A DNA stretch of 64,000 nt from Terriglobus albidus (GTDB lineage Bacteria > Acidobacteriota > Terriglobia > Terriglobales > Acidobacteriaceae), in assembly GCF_008000815.1 (NCBI RefSeq), contig NZ_CP042806.1, positions 5,084,001 to 5,148,000 on the forward strand, written 5' to 3'. The notes beneath the pieces are model-generated. The model was not told the DNA's origin. It did no database searches and saw only the letters and a list, made by a program, of their open reading frames with translations. Every line of letters starts with the position of its first letter. Positions within the stretch are counted from its first letter, which is position 1. The position numbers and the translations under genes were made by a program. This document shows positions 1 through 9,338 of this stretch, piece by piece.

Positions 1-2
1 AC

Positions 3-1136
3 GTGGATAACAAGCTCGTCTATGTCGTTCAGGGTGGCTCTCTCAATACGACTCTGTCGCTCACTCCTGGCTCTCACGACACTGTGGTGGAGGCGTCGGA
101 TCTCTGCGGCAGCTCGTCGAAGCTGTCGGTTCCCATCACCGTCACGGCTAAGACTGAGGTCTGGGTCAACTCTCCGAGTGCAGGTAAATCGAGCACCGTG
201 CCCGCCTTTGTAGCCTCCGCAACGACAACCTGCGCCTCCGGTATTGCGGCGATGGAGTTGTACGTGGATGGCCAGCTTATCGAGACCGAACAGGGCAATA
301 CCCTCAACTATCAGGCCGCGCTGTCGCCCGGCGCACACCAGACCGTGGTGCTGTCCCGAGATAACTGTGGAGGCTCCGCTAAGACGCCTATCGATCTTGT
401 GGTTGTAGGGCTATCGAATACCTTCACCAACCTGCAGGCAAGCCCCACATGGAATATGTCGGGTCAGAAGGCCCCGTACTACGACAACTGCGTCGACCAT
501 ACTGAACCTGGAGCGTGCGACGGAGTCACCTACTCCTACAACCGGAATATTGCGTCGCCGTCGTTAACAGGATCTGCGACGCAGTTCAACCTTGGCGGCG
601 CGCTGCCTTACTCTGACGTGCTCTTCTGGAATCACCTGATCGGAGCGTTTTCATCACAGAACCTTCCGGACATTGACCACAAGCTCATCGCAGCGACGAA
701 GAACTTCACCTACGATGCCTACTTCTACGTCACCAGCTATGACGAAGTGCACACGCAGGCACTCGAATTCGATATCAACTGGTTTCTCAACTCCGCTGGC
801 ATGACCTGGGGAACAGAGTGCCGGCTTCGCGGCGGTCACGTCTGGGCCTTATGGAACAACATCGATAAGAAGTGGGAGGCTACAGGCATCCCATGCGCCC
901 CGATGAAGGATGCATGGAACCACGTCACCATCAGCGGAAAGCGCAACGACGACAACACGCTGACGTATCAGACCATCACGCTGAACGGGAAATCGGTTGT
1001 GTTGAACAAGACGATTGCTCCCTTCTGGGTGCCGGCCGACTGGTACGGAGTTACGGTGAATTACCAGATGGATGGCGATGAAAAGCAGACCTCCGTCAAG
1101 AGCTACGTCGACAAGTTCAGCTTCATGTTCTGGTAG
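3..1136 (+). CDS. Secreted Ig-like repeat protein, C-terminal part (5' end outside window)
   Basis: The reading frame is open from the first bases, so this is probably the C-terminal 377 residues of a larger surface protein; the GTG at 3 need not be a start. Residues about 1-135 hold two similar beta-rich modules, each with a PGSHDTVV/PGAHQTVV strand followed by a Cys-containing turn (DLCGSSS, DNCGGS), like bacterial Ig-like repeats. The remaining 240 residues are rich in aromatic residues and cysteine and end in a Phe-Trp terminus, consistent with a jelly-roll or concanavalin-like domain, but I do not recognise an enzyme. Role in adhesion or carbohydrate binding is inference. Confidence 0.6.
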   Translation: MDNKLVYVVQGGSLNTTLSLTPGSHDTVVEASDLCGSSSKLSVPITVTAKTEVWVNSPSAGKSSTVPAFVASATTTCASGIAAMELYVDGQLIETEQGNTLNYQAALSPGAHQTVVLSRDNCGGSAKTPIDLVVVGLSNTFTNLQASPTWNMSGQKAPYYDNCVDHTEPGACDGVTYSYNRNIASPSLTGSATQFNLGGALPYSDVLFWNHLIGAFSSQNLPDIDHKLIAATKNFTYDAYFYVTSYDEVHTQALEFDINWFLNSAGMTWGTECRLRGGHVWALWNNIDKKWEATGIPCAPMKDAWNHVTISGKRNDDNTLTYQTITLNGKSVVLNKTIAPFWVPADWYGVTVNYQMDGDEKQTSVKSYVDKFSFMFW

Positions 1137-1197
1137 CCCGATAACGCGAATCCAAGTCCAGAAACCGACAACAAGATTCGAGCGAAACTCGAAACGG

Positions 1198-1352
1198 GTG
1201 GGAGCCGTGGGCTTCTAGCCCACGGTCTATCGGCTCAAGATAGAAATGGGCTTTTAGCCCTGGGCTTTTTCCTAACGGACAGAGAAGGCCCAGGGCTAAA
1301 GCCATTTACTTTTACGCCTTTATCAGCGGGCTGAAGCCCGCTGCTCCCACCC
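1198..1352. repeat. Dispersed palindromic repeat family A, copy 1
   Basis: About 155 bp bounded by GGTGGGAG and CTCCCACC. It contains three nested hairpins: one around 1207-1223, one from GGGCTTTTAGCCC to GGGCTAAAGCC, and AGCGGGCTGAAGCCCGCT near the end. The reverse complement of the element at 49405-49558 matches it along its whole length with scattered substitutions. It lies between the ends of two convergent genes. Confidence 0.8.
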
Positions 1353-1412
1353 AGTTTCGGCTCTGCCCTGAGCGATCGACGACCAATCGAATTGTCGAAC
1401 GCATCCCAGTAA

Positions 1413-1994
1413 CTACTCGACATTCCCCGTTAGGTCCAGGCCGACAATCAGGCTCTTTGCGTCAAGTGTTATCTCCAGGACGGTGCCGTTCTGCCACTCC
1501 CAGTGCAGCAGCGTCGTCTGCGGACGCTTTCCGGGGGTGATAGTGACGCGAGAGCCGTAGGCGGCAAGCGCCTTCGATACAGGGTCACCCATACCGACTC
1601 CGCGGAATGTCGCACAACTGCCCGGTTCGGGTTTACTGACCGCAGGCTGATCCTCGGGCCGGGTGACCGTGGCCGAATAGGTCGTGCGCGCGCCTTTTGG
1701 GTCGGCGTAGCGTGAGAGCACGCGCACATGGCAGGCCGGCGTATCCCACTCCACCGACTCGTCTCCTCCACCCGAGCCGTTGGCGTCGTTTTCCATCATC
1801 ACGGCGTTCTTGTGCAGGTCGACGGGCAATTTATACCGGCCCGCCTGGATATCGACGCCCGCGAGTCTACGCTCCGCCAGCCCCGGAGTAGCGGTCGAGG
1901 CAGGCTTCTGCGCAAGGGCAGGGGTGACGCATAACGGCAGCAACAAGGCGCCGGAGGTTCGCAAACCCACAGATTCTTTACTCCTTCTTGGCAA
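1413..1994 (-). CDS. Hypothetical secreted protein
   Basis: A 193-residue protein with a basic N-terminus (MPRRSK) and a hydrophobic stretch ending in ALAQ at about residues 13-28, a plausible signal peptide. The mature part has two cysteines (in PACHV and GSCATF) that could form a disulfide, and a repeated beta-strand pattern. I do not recognise the family. It is convergent with the Ig-like gene and divergent from trpG/pabA, with only about 65 bp between the two starts. Confidence 0.5.
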   Translation of the reverse strand: MPRRSKESVGLRTSGALLLPLCVTPALAQKPASTATPGLAERRLAGVDIQAGRYKLPVDLHKNAVMMENDANGSGGGDESVEWDTPACHVRVLSRYADPKGARTTYSATVTRPEDQPAVSKPEPGSCATFRGVGMGDPVSKALAAYGSRVTITPGKRPQTTLLHWEWQNGTVLEITLDAKSLIVGLDLTGNVE

Positions 1995-2059
1995 CCATAC
2001 CGCAACTCCGCCGGATGCGGAATTTCGAGCGATACACTAAAGACAGGGATTTCTCAGCT

Positions 2060-2647
2060 ATGGTCTTCGTTCTGGATAACTACGACTCTTTCACCTACAA
2101 CCTGGTGCAGTACATGGGCGAGCTGGGCGCTGAGCTGGTCATCCGCCGCAACGATGAGCTGTCGCCCGAGGAGATCGAGGCGCTTAAGCCCTCGCATATC
2201 GTCATCTCCCCCGGTCCCTGCACGCCGCAGGATGCAGGCGTCTCCATCGATCTGATCCGCCACTTTGCCGGACCTGCCCGAAGTGCCGGTGTGCCGATCC
2301 TCGGCGTTTGTCTCGGCCATCAGTCCATCGGCGCGGCCTTTGGCGCCACCGTCACCCGCGCCGCCCGCCTGATGCACGGCAAGACCAGCGAGGTGGAGCA
2401 TGACGGCAAGACCGTCTTTCACGGCATTCAGACGCCGATGACCTGCACCCGCTACCACTCGCTGATTGTGACCGAGGAGTCGCTGCCGCCCGAGCTGGAA
2501 GTCTCCGCGCGCACCCAGGACCCAGCCGGAAGCACGGTCATGGGTCTGCGTCACAAAACTCTACCGATCGAGGGAGTACAGTTTCATCCGGAGTCTGTTC
2601 TGACGGCGGACGGCAAAAAGCTGATCGCGAACTTTCTGAAGATGTAA
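2060..2647 (+). CDS. Anthranilate/aminodeoxychorismate synthase, glutamine amidotransferase subunit (TrpG/PabA)
   Basis: A 195-residue class I glutamine amidotransferase that releases ammonia from glutamine for chorismate amination in tryptophan or folate synthesis. The N-terminus ([13 protein letters not shown]) is typical of TrpG/PabA. The catalytic triad is visible as Cys84 in GVCLGHQ and His176/Glu178 in FHPES. I start it at the ATG at 2060, where the conserved N-terminus begins; the frame is open further upstream. No chorismate-binding partner (TrpE/PabB) is nearby, so the sequence does not separate TrpG from PabA, and the protein may serve both. The next gene begins directly after its stop codon. 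Confidence 0.9.
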   Translation: MVFVLDNYDSFTYNLVQYMGELGAELVIRRNDELSPEEIEALKPSHIVISPGPCTPQDAGVSIDLIRHFAGPARSAGVPILGVCLGHQSIGAAFGATVTRAARLMHGKTSEVEHDGKTVFHGIQTPMTCTRYHSLIVTEESLPPELEVSARTQDPAGSTVMGLRHKTLPIEGVQFHPESVLTADGKKLIANFLKM

Positions 2648-3622
2648 ATGACAGCTCGAACACAGCACGGAGTGGGACCGGTCCGGCAAGGCATAGGTCT
2701 TGCTGCTGTCTTCGTGCTGTTGGTTGCTGTCTCGCCGGCTCAACAGCCTATTGGCACTGTTACCACCGAGAATGCATCCATCAGCGGTCTGGTCACGGTC
2801 TCAAACCAGAAGGCCACGATCGCCAACCAGGGATCGATCACCGCAGCGATCAATCGCACTGCAGAGCTGACACTGACCCGTGGCGGCGTGGTGCGCGTGT
2901 GCTCTACCTCGTCGATCCATGTCTCCCAGGCGAACTCCGCCGATCCTCCGCTGCTGCTCGCTCTGGACCGTGGAGCTCTGGAGGCGAGCTTCCAGGTAAC
3001 TGCTTCTGACATGTTGATGACCCCTGACCTGCGTTTCCAGGCAAGCGCGACAGGTGAGCTCAATCTGCATCTTCGGGTTACCCCCAACGGCGACACCTGC
3101 GTGGATAACCGCAGCAAGGCGGATGCTCCCCTGCTCCACGTCACCAGCGCCTTCGGCCCGGAAGGCTACTTCATCAAACCCGGACAGCACCTGCTGTTTG
3201 TCGGCGGATCACTGACACGTGTGATCGATACTGAGACCACCGCCTGCGGCTGCCCGCCGCCCCAGCCGGAGCCTGTACCGATCCCGGTTCAGATCGTCGC
3301 TGAGGGGAAACCGGTTACACCGACACAAGCCGCCGCCGAACATCCCTTCCCAGAGGCCCAGTCAGCCGGTCTGGCGCCTGGCCCCGTGACTGCTCCAGTG
3401 CCTGTTGGAGAGGTACATACCCAGATCGCTACGACGCTCTCCGTGAATGGCAATGCGCCGAAGCCCGTTCCTCCTCCGCCTGCTCCGGAGCCCCAGCCCG
3501 CCGAACAACCCAAGAAAGCTGCTACAAAGCCGGCCTCCAAACCAAATGCCTTCACGGCGATTGGGCACTTTTTCAAGCGGATCTTCGGTGGCGGAAGGCA
3601 GGTCGGAGTATCGGGGTCTTAG
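2648..3622 (+). CDS. Exported FecR-like/proline-rich protein
   Basis: A 324-residue protein whose ATG abuts the stop codon of trpG/pabA, suggesting co-transcription. Residues about 10-33 are a hydrophobic segment ending near SPAQQ (signal peptide or anchor). Residues about 35-190 are a beta-rich region with the pattern of FecR-like domains (ELTLTRGGVVRVC, then LDRGALEASF). The C-terminal third is rich in Pro, Ala and Lys, typical of periplasm-spanning linkers, and ends in a basic segment (HFFKRIFGGGRQ). The FecR link is by pattern only; the function is unknown. Confidence 0.55.
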   Translation: MTARTQHGVGPVRQGIGLAAVFVLLVAVSPAQQPIGTVTTENASISGLVTVSNQKATIANQGSITAAINRTAELTLTRGGVVRVCSTSSIHVSQANSADPPLLLALDRGALEASFQVTASDMLMTPDLRFQASATGELNLHLRVTPNGDTCVDNRSKADAPLLHVTSAFGPEGYFIKPGQHLLFVGGSLTRVIDTETTACGCPPPQPEPVPIPVQIVAEGKPVTPTQAAAEHPFPEAQSAGLAPGPVTAPVPVGEVHTQIATTLSVNGNAPKPVPPPPAPEPQPAEQPKKAATKPASKPNAFTAIGHFFKRIFGGGRQVGVSGS

Positions 3623-4200
3623 CGAAGGGCCTCGAAGAACCAGTGCAATAGCCAGCCGAGCGGGGAGTAAGGGTTGTGCTCACCGAAGTGAAACTCCCCT
3701 TGTGCCGTGTTTTCTCCAGATAAGTTCACAGGCCCCTCAATCAGCAGGAAGTGCGCCGAATTCGCTCCAGTGAGCCAGGAGCCACGTGTCCGGAACTCCC
3801 GTTTTCCAGCATGGGCGCCACGCCTTCTGCGAAACCCGGCGGCAAGCAACGCCCTCTCCGCCTCGTGAGGCGATCCGGAGAAAGTGAAGGTCCCGGCAGC
3901 GGTCTGGCCGGCCCCAGTCTTTGAGTGGGTGATGTGAAAGCAGAAGCCACTAAAACAACCCTGCCCATCGTGCGCCACCGGCGGATGCCCATTGCTCACA
4001 GTGACCGGGTGCAGCAGCCCACCATCGAACTCTGCGAACAGACCGCCGGGCAGGACGCGCAGACACCTTGCGAGGTCATGCCCTGCAGAGAGAATCTCTT
4101 GCGTGAAACGCTGTTGAGCCTTATGCGGCATGACCTCTTCTGAGGATGACATATCATCCAGAGCTGTCGCTTTCCCGATAGCTTGCGTCCAAGTAGACAT
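3619..4200 (-). CDS. Hypothetical protein
   Basis: A 193-residue cytosolic-looking protein that I do not recognise. Its stop overlaps the stop of the preceding plus-strand gene by 4 bases (convergent). The start is uncertain: the ATG at 4200 is the longest form, but a second Met (MSSSEEV, near 4152) would leave a more normal spacer to the divergent DUF4159 gene. It has a central Gly/His-rich strand region and ends in an aromatic stretch (GWLLHWFFEALR). Confidence 0.45.
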   Translation of the reverse strand: MSTWTQAIGKATALDDMSSSEEVMPHKAQQRFTQEILSAGHDLARCLRVLPGGLFAEFDGGLLHPVTVSNGHPPVAHDGQGCFSGFCFHITHSKTGAGQTAAGTFTFSGSPHEAERALLAAGFRRRRGAHAGKREFRTRGSWLTGANSAHFLLIEGPVNLSGENTAQGEFHFGEHNPYSPLGWLLHWFFEALR

Positions 4201-4260
4201 CGGGCGCGCTGTCCCTGGCGAAGGGGCGGCGTGCTATCTTCTGGCCAAACAGGAGCTGGA

Positions 4261-5094
4261 ATGCAGTTGCGGCGTATAACCCGCGCGGGAATCGCACTTG
4301 CGCTGCTCGGCGTTGGGTATGCCCAACGCGGTTTTCAGCATAACTTTCGCGAATATCCCTCCGTGGAGTACGGCCGGAGTGCCCCCCTCCCCTCCGATTG
4401 GCAAAAACCAGGAGAGTGGACCTTCGCGCGGCTGATGTTTCCCGGAGGTCCGCTCGACGGCTATCGCGGCCGTTTCGATGGGCCATGGCAGCAAGGACTC
4501 TCCCTCTGGACGCAGGACTATCCCAAGGCCGACCGCGACTTCGCCGCAAGTCTGCGCCGGCTGACGCGCGTCGATGCACGCAGCGTCGAACAGCCCGTTA
4601 ACCTGGAAAACGGCGATGAGGTTTACGACTATCCCTGGGTCTATGCCGTACAGGTCGGCGAGTGGGGACTTACCGAGAAACAGGGCGCCAAGCTCCGTGA
4701 CTATCTGATGCGTGGAGGCTTCTTCATGGCCGACGACTGTCATGGATCGGAAGAAGAGGCCTACTTCACCCGAACCATGAAGATGGTCTTCCCTGAGCGC
4801 GACCTCGTCGACATTCCTGACAACGACCCCGCCTTTCACGTGCTCTTCGATCTGAATGACCGCATCCAGGTACCGGGAGCAGAGCACCTGAACACGGGGT
4901 ATAAGAAAGACGGTCGTGTCGCGCACTGGAAGGGCATCTACGACGACAAAGGCAGACTGATGGTGGCGTTCAGCCTCAACTCTGATATCGGCGACTCATG
5001 GGAATACTACGACTCGCCATGGTATCCGCTGAAGTATTCAGAGATGGGCATCAAGCTCGGCGTAAATTATGTCATCTATGGGATGACGCACTAG
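4261..5094 (+). CDS. DUF4159 domain protein, exported
   Basis: A 277-residue protein starting at the ATG at 4261, with AGGAG just upstream; the frame is open to 4183 but that part lacks a signal. A signal peptide (about residues 1-22, ending GVGYAQ) precedes a DUF4159 domain: W-TFARLMFP near the start, then DARSVEQPVNL, DYPWVYAV, LRDYLMRGGFFMADDCHG and a C-terminal LGVNYVIYGMTH. DUF4159 proteins adopt a class I amidotransferase-like fold without an obvious catalytic Cys. They are common in acidobacteria and planctomycetes, usually beside MoxR/BatA operons, but this copy stands alone. The function is unknown. Confidence 0.75.
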   Translation: MQLRRITRAGIALALLGVGYAQRGFQHNFREYPSVEYGRSAPLPSDWQKPGEWTFARLMFPGGPLDGYRGRFDGPWQQGLSLWTQDYPKADRDFAASLRRLTRVDARSVEQPVNLENGDEVYDYPWVYAVQVGEWGLTEKQGAKLRDYLMRGGFFMADDCHGSEEEAYFTRTMKMVFPERDLVDIPDNDPAFHVLFDLNDRIQVPGAEHLNTGYKKDGRVAHWKGIYDDKGRLMVAFSLNSDIGDSWEYYDSPWYPLKYSEMGIKLGVNYVIYGMTH

Positions 5095-5095
5095 G

Positions 5096-5124
5096 AAAAA
5101 GGCGCGACCGCAGCCGCGCCTTTC
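5096..5124. terminator. Bidirectional intrinsic terminator
   Basis: Stem GGCGCG/CGCGCC with an A-tract on the left and a T-rich stretch on the right, between the convergent DUF4159 and aldo/keto reductase genes, so it can serve both strands. Confidence 0.65.
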
Positions 5125-5138
5125 AGAAAATAACTCAA

Positions 5139-6131
<993 letters not shown>

Positions 6132-6452
6132 GCGGATAGGATGCCTTGAGATGCAGGCCGGTTCCAGGAAGTCAGGACTCGCAAAATCATGGCTTTCATC
6201 GCCTGCCGTTTAGCCGCTCTGACATGCAAACCATAACTACACAATTTCTCCGTCGACCCCATTTTGCATCGCGCGGCGAACTTCCATGAACATTCCAAGC
6301 GACTTAGTCCATCGACAGACTCATAGCCGCAAGGGTGGTATCCTATAACAGATCGAAGAATCCGATCTGGTCTACTTGCTGGTTCCGGCTTGCCTCTACT
6401 CGCAAACACTCCACATTGCGTTCGGCGGTACTCAAATTACAAGGAATAAGTC
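6132..6452. other. Gene-free divergent intergenic region (321 bp)
   Basis: Lies between the divergent aldo/keto reductase and cold-shock genes, so it must carry both promoters and probably a long 5' leader for the cold-shock mRNA, as is usual for csp genes. I see AAGGAATAAGTC as the ribosome-binding region of csp at its right end, but no convincing -35/-10 pair and no repeat. Confidence 0.4.
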
Positions 6453-6656
6453 ATGGAACAAGGAATCGTGAAGTGGTTCAACGATGCAAAGGGATTTGGT
6501 TTTATCAGCCGTCAGAGCGGTGAGGATGTTTTCGTTCATCATAGAGCGATCAAAAGCAACGGATTCCGTAGCCTGCAGGAAGGTCAGACAGTACGTTTCA
6601 ACGTAGTGAAAGGCCAAAAGGGCTGGCAGGCCGAAGACGTTGAAGTTGTCTCTTAA
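6453..6656 (+). CDS. Cold-shock protein (CspA family)
   Basis: A complete 67-residue single-stranded nucleic-acid-binding OB-fold protein. RNP1 (KGFGFI) is at residues 13-18 and RNP2 (DVFVHH) at 25-30; the N-terminal GIVKWFN is canonical. It acts as an RNA chaperone or antiterminator. It is monocistronic, with a Shine-Dalgarno AAGGAA upstream and a strong terminator right after the stop. Confidence 0.97.
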   Translation: MEQGIVKWFNDAKGFGFISRQSGEDVFVHHRAIKSNGFRSLQEGQTVRFNVVKGQKGWQAEDVEVVS

Positions 6657-6678
6657 GAGAAAGCAACAGGATCGATAG

Positions 6679-6706
6679 AAAGGGAGCTTACTGCTCCCTT
6701 TTCTTG
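6679..6706 (+). terminator. Rho-independent terminator of csp
   Basis: Stem AAAGGGAGC/GCTCCCTTT with a 5-nt loop, followed by TTCTTG; 22 bp after the csp stop. Confidence 0.8.
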
Positions 6707-6765
6707 TATGAACCCGTATTCGCAATTGATTGACTCTTCAAAGCCCTGTCCAAAGGAGACCCAAT

Positions 6766-7044
6766 ATGCAGAAGCCCGCTAAAGTGCAAGACAAGTACTA
6801 CCTGAAATCTCTCCATGAGGAGATCGCCCTCTTCGACCGCAAGCTGGCCCACCTGGCAAAGTACGAGGTCTTTGCCTCGGAAGCGGAACGTGACGCCGCA
6901 ATCGGCAAGATGGAGACAAAACGGGCAACCTTGGCACGGACTGCGCAGAAGCTTGTGGAAGATGGTATCGAATTTCACCCATCTGAACTTCCTCGCTCAT
7001 TGCGTACGCAAACGGAAAGCACGGAAAACGCCAATATCGCCTGA
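6766..7044 (+). CDS. Small hypothetical coiled-coil protein
   Basis: A 92-residue charged protein starting at the ATG at 6766, 8 bp after AAGGAG; a TTG further up is open but lacks a ribosome-binding site. Residues about 10-70 are helical with heptad-like spacing (SLHEEIALFDRKLAHLAKYEVF, then KMETKRATLARTAQKL), suggesting one or two amphipathic helices. I do not recognise it. It follows csp but is separated from it by a terminator. Confidence 0.55.
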   Translation: MQKPAKVQDKYYLKSLHEEIALFDRKLAHLAKYEVFASEAERDAAIGKMETKRATLARTAQKLVEDGIEFHPSELPRSLRTQTESTENANIA

Positions 7045-7257
7045 TCAAAAAAGCGAGCGGGTCACCCCCTGAAACTGCACGCACCGAGCTACATCACCAA
7101 GCACAGCTGATTGCTGATCGTGCTTCACATCCGGAAGACAATGGGCATGCATCCAAGATAGTGCGGCACGTAATATCGGCCACCGCACCTGGCGTTGCTT
7201 GTGTTCGGAATGCCATTCAGCAGGCGGACTCTACATCAGAAACACGGAGATCAAGCT

Positions 7258-7728
7258 ATGCGGAAATCGATCCTATCAACGGATGCCGATCAAGTAATTC
7301 CATCCTCCGATCATTGGCTCAACCTGGAGGAGCTCGCGAGCGTTGAGATCTCCTCGGAAGATCCTCGATATCCGTTCGAAGATGCTTTGCAGGGAACAGA
7401 ACGGGGTGGATGGAGAGCGGCAACGCCTGGTCCTCAGGTAATCCGCCTGATATTCGACAAGCCTCTCTCGATTCGCCGCATACGATTGGAGTTCCGTGAG
7501 GATGGACCAGAGAGAGCTCAGGAGTTCGCGCTATATGCTATGTCCGCGAATCAGGCTCGCAGAGAAGTATTACGCCAACAGTGGACCTTCAGCCCTGGAG
7601 GCGCTACACAGGAAATCGAAGACTATTCCGTGGAGTTGGTGGATGTAACCGTGATCGAGCTCCAGATCGATCCAGGCCGTCACGACAAGCAGAGGATCGC
7701 GTCTCTCCAATCGATTGCGATCGCCTGA
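7258..7728 (+). CDS. Discoidin-like (galactose-binding-fold) protein, uncharacterised
   Basis: A 156-residue protein starting at the ATG at 7258 with GGAG upstream. It has no signal peptide. The pattern of strands (GGWRAATPGPQVIRLIFD, then IRRIRLEFRED and QEFALYAMS) with a terminal LQSIAIA strand resembles F5/8 type C or carbohydrate-binding jelly-roll domains, in which RIRL-x-F and a final LxxIxI strand are usual. This is fold-level resemblance only; ligand and role are unknown. The next small gene starts 54 bp downstream. Confidence 0.5.
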   Translation: MRKSILSTDADQVIPSSDHWLNLEELASVEISSEDPRYPFEDALQGTERGGWRAATPGPQVIRLIFDKPLSIRRIRLEFREDGPERAQEFALYAMSANQARREVLRQQWTFSPGGATQEIEDYSVELVDVTVIELQIDPGRHDKQRIASLQSIAIA

Positions 7729-7782
7729 AATCTACAGCAGCAAAACGCCTCACTCTGCAGCGGCGTTCGAAAGGATTCAGAT

Positions 7783-7998
7783 ATGCGCTCCTTCCAGGTC
7801 TACCGTGCTCTCGATCGAATTCCGAATCGTTTTGCTCTCTGCCAGACCGTCTGTCGAGGTGCCCGGCATATTCACGTCGACGGAACTCCATTCGGCGGTA
7901 CCGTTACGGCAATGCTCCACGGTATCGAGAGTGGTGAATTTCACAGCCAGGTCGAAGCCAGGGTGCCTGGAAATAAAAAAGGACTTCTGGCCGCCTGA
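7783..7998 (+). CDS. Small protein resembling RNA polymerase omega subunit (RpoZ-like)
   Basis: A 71-residue protein whose start (MRSFQVYRALDRIPNRFALCQTV, then a GAR segment) resembles the N-terminus of omega subunits, where MRS-x-x-V-x-x-A and NR(Y/F)xL(V/C)xxxxxxAR are the conserved core. AAAGGA lies about 8 bp before the ATG. The C-terminal half does not look like a normal omega, so this may be a divergent paralogue rather than the housekeeping subunit. A minus-strand ORF of similar length overlaps it but has no recognisable features. Confidence 0.45.
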   Translation: MRSFQVYRALDRIPNRFALCQTVCRGARHIHVDGTPFGGTVTAMLHGIESGEFHSQVEARVPGNKKGLLAA

Positions 7999-8024
7999 AG
8001 CGGTTCCACAAGTGATGGTCCACA

Positions 8025-9179
8025 TCAATGCTGGAAAGACAACGTTGTCTGCTTCTCCGGCACCTGCAGTGTGATGCCACTGACGTCGTTCGTGGATACA
8101 GTCACCTCTTCTTCGACGGGACCATATTCACGAGAGACCTTGGGCGGTTGCGAGCCTGAGGCATCAGTCGCATCGAACGCACCATCCACACGTAATCTGT
8201 ACGTTCCCGAAGGCACGAAGGCGATCACGAAGCTGCCATCGGGAGTGATGTCAGCGTTCCGGGAAAATGAGCGGTCACTGGCATCCGTCAATTGCACAGC
8301 ACCGTGCACTACTGGTATGCCGTCTGTCTGCCGCACCACGCTGCCTCGGACCAGATGCAGGCCGCGTGTAGGAATGGTGATGGCCACGCCTCCCATCTCC
8401 TCACTTCCAACGATCTTGAAGGTCGATGCTTCCTTCTTATGGAAGGTTCCGGGCGCATAGAGCTGCTGCGTGTTCAGATAGAGGCTGACCGCTTGTGCCG
8501 TGTCCCTCGCAAAGACATTCGCCTGCACCATTCCCGCGATCACGCGATATTCCCCGGGAGGAACGCCTGCAATGCGGAACTTTCCCTGGTCATCCGTGGA
8601 TACCGCGGGCAAGCTCCTCTCTCCTGTCCGTGTGCGATTGGCAGAGGTTGGGGATGAGACCGCCTGCACGCTGACATCTGCCGCAGGCGCTCCATCGTCG
8701 TAGAGAATCTGGCCGCTGATCGCAGCGCCGCGCATCAACTCAACATCCAGAGCTACTACCTCCCCTCCACGAATCGTTACACCTGTCGCGCGAAGATGCC
8801 GCTGCACCTCAGGCTCAAGGCTCTCCCAATCGGAGAGATCTATCCCTGACATCGGATCAAGATAGCCCGTCAGCTCCACTTGAACGGCGTATGTTCCAGG
8901 TGAGGCATGGTCAATGACGAAAGCGCCATTAAGATCGCTGAACCCCTCTCCGCGTCCTCGCCCACGACGAAGAAGATCTGCAGACTTACCGTTCTCCTCC
9001 GGAAGAGGCACCAGACTTATCTTCGCCTGGCGCGCAGGCGCATGAGTATCCGCACAGAAGATATGCCCGGTCACACGACCTGCGGGAAGAGCTGTGTTCT
9101 CCCGCCCGACGGCCGGAGCGGGTGATTGGGCATGCAACGATAGAGCTGTCGTCAGAAAAAGGAAAGAGGCTCGATACAT
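8025..9179 (-). CDS. Exported carboxypeptidase-regulatory-like protein, paralogue 1
   Basis: A 384-residue protein with a signal peptide (about residues 1-17, ending LHAQ) followed by beta-sandwich modules of the carboxypeptidase regulatory (CarboxypepD_reg) type: GRVTGHIFCADTHAPAR, then GAFVIDHASPGTYAVQVELTGYL, ISGQILYDDGAPAADV, KFRIAGVPPGEYRVIAG and TYRLRVDGAFD. No catalytic domain or TonB-dependent barrel is present. It is about collinear with the protein encoded at 9339-10568, so the pair arose by tandem duplication. A surface or periplasmic binding role is inference. Confidence 0.75.
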   Translation of the reverse strand: MYRASFLFLTTALSLHAQSPAPAVGRENTALPAGRVTGHIFCADTHAPARQAKISLVPLPEENGKSADLLRRGRGRGEGFSDLNGAFVIDHASPGTYAVQVELTGYLDPMSGIDLSDWESLEPEVQRHLRATGVTIRGGEVVALDVELMRGAAISGQILYDDGAPAADVSVQAVSSPTSANRTRTGERSLPAVSTDDQGKFRIAGVPPGEYRVIAGMVQANVFARDTAQAVSLYLNTQQLYAPGTFHKKEASTFKIVGSEEMGGVAITIPTRGLHLVRGSVVRQTDGIPVVHGAVQLTDASDRSFSRNADITPDGSFVIAFVPSGTYRLRVDGAFDATDASGSQPPKVSREYGPVEEEVTVSTNDVSGITLQVPEKQTTLSFQH

Positions 9180-9210
9180 CTGCCGGCTCCCATCTCAGGG
9201 ATTCATCCAT

Positions 9211-9327
9211 TAGACGATTTTCCCTGTAAATGTAATGTAGGGCTTCCGCATCTATGGGTGTTTTCCGTAATGAAAACGCCGCTGCACTCCTCTTCCGGGA
9301 CACCCAGTAGCAGGGAAAATAGGTCTA
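9211..9327. repeat. MITE-like 116-bp repeat, copy 1 (degenerate, inverted orientation)
   Basis: Ends GATTTTCCCTG and CAGGGAAAAT, with a central GTTTTCCGTAATGAAAACG palindrome. It matches the reverse complement of the copies at 38017 and 45886 along its length, with more substitutions at the ends than the other copies. It sits between the two paralogous carboxypeptidase-like genes, just upstream of paralogue 1. Confidence 0.8.
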
Positions 9328-9338
9328 GACGACGAAAC

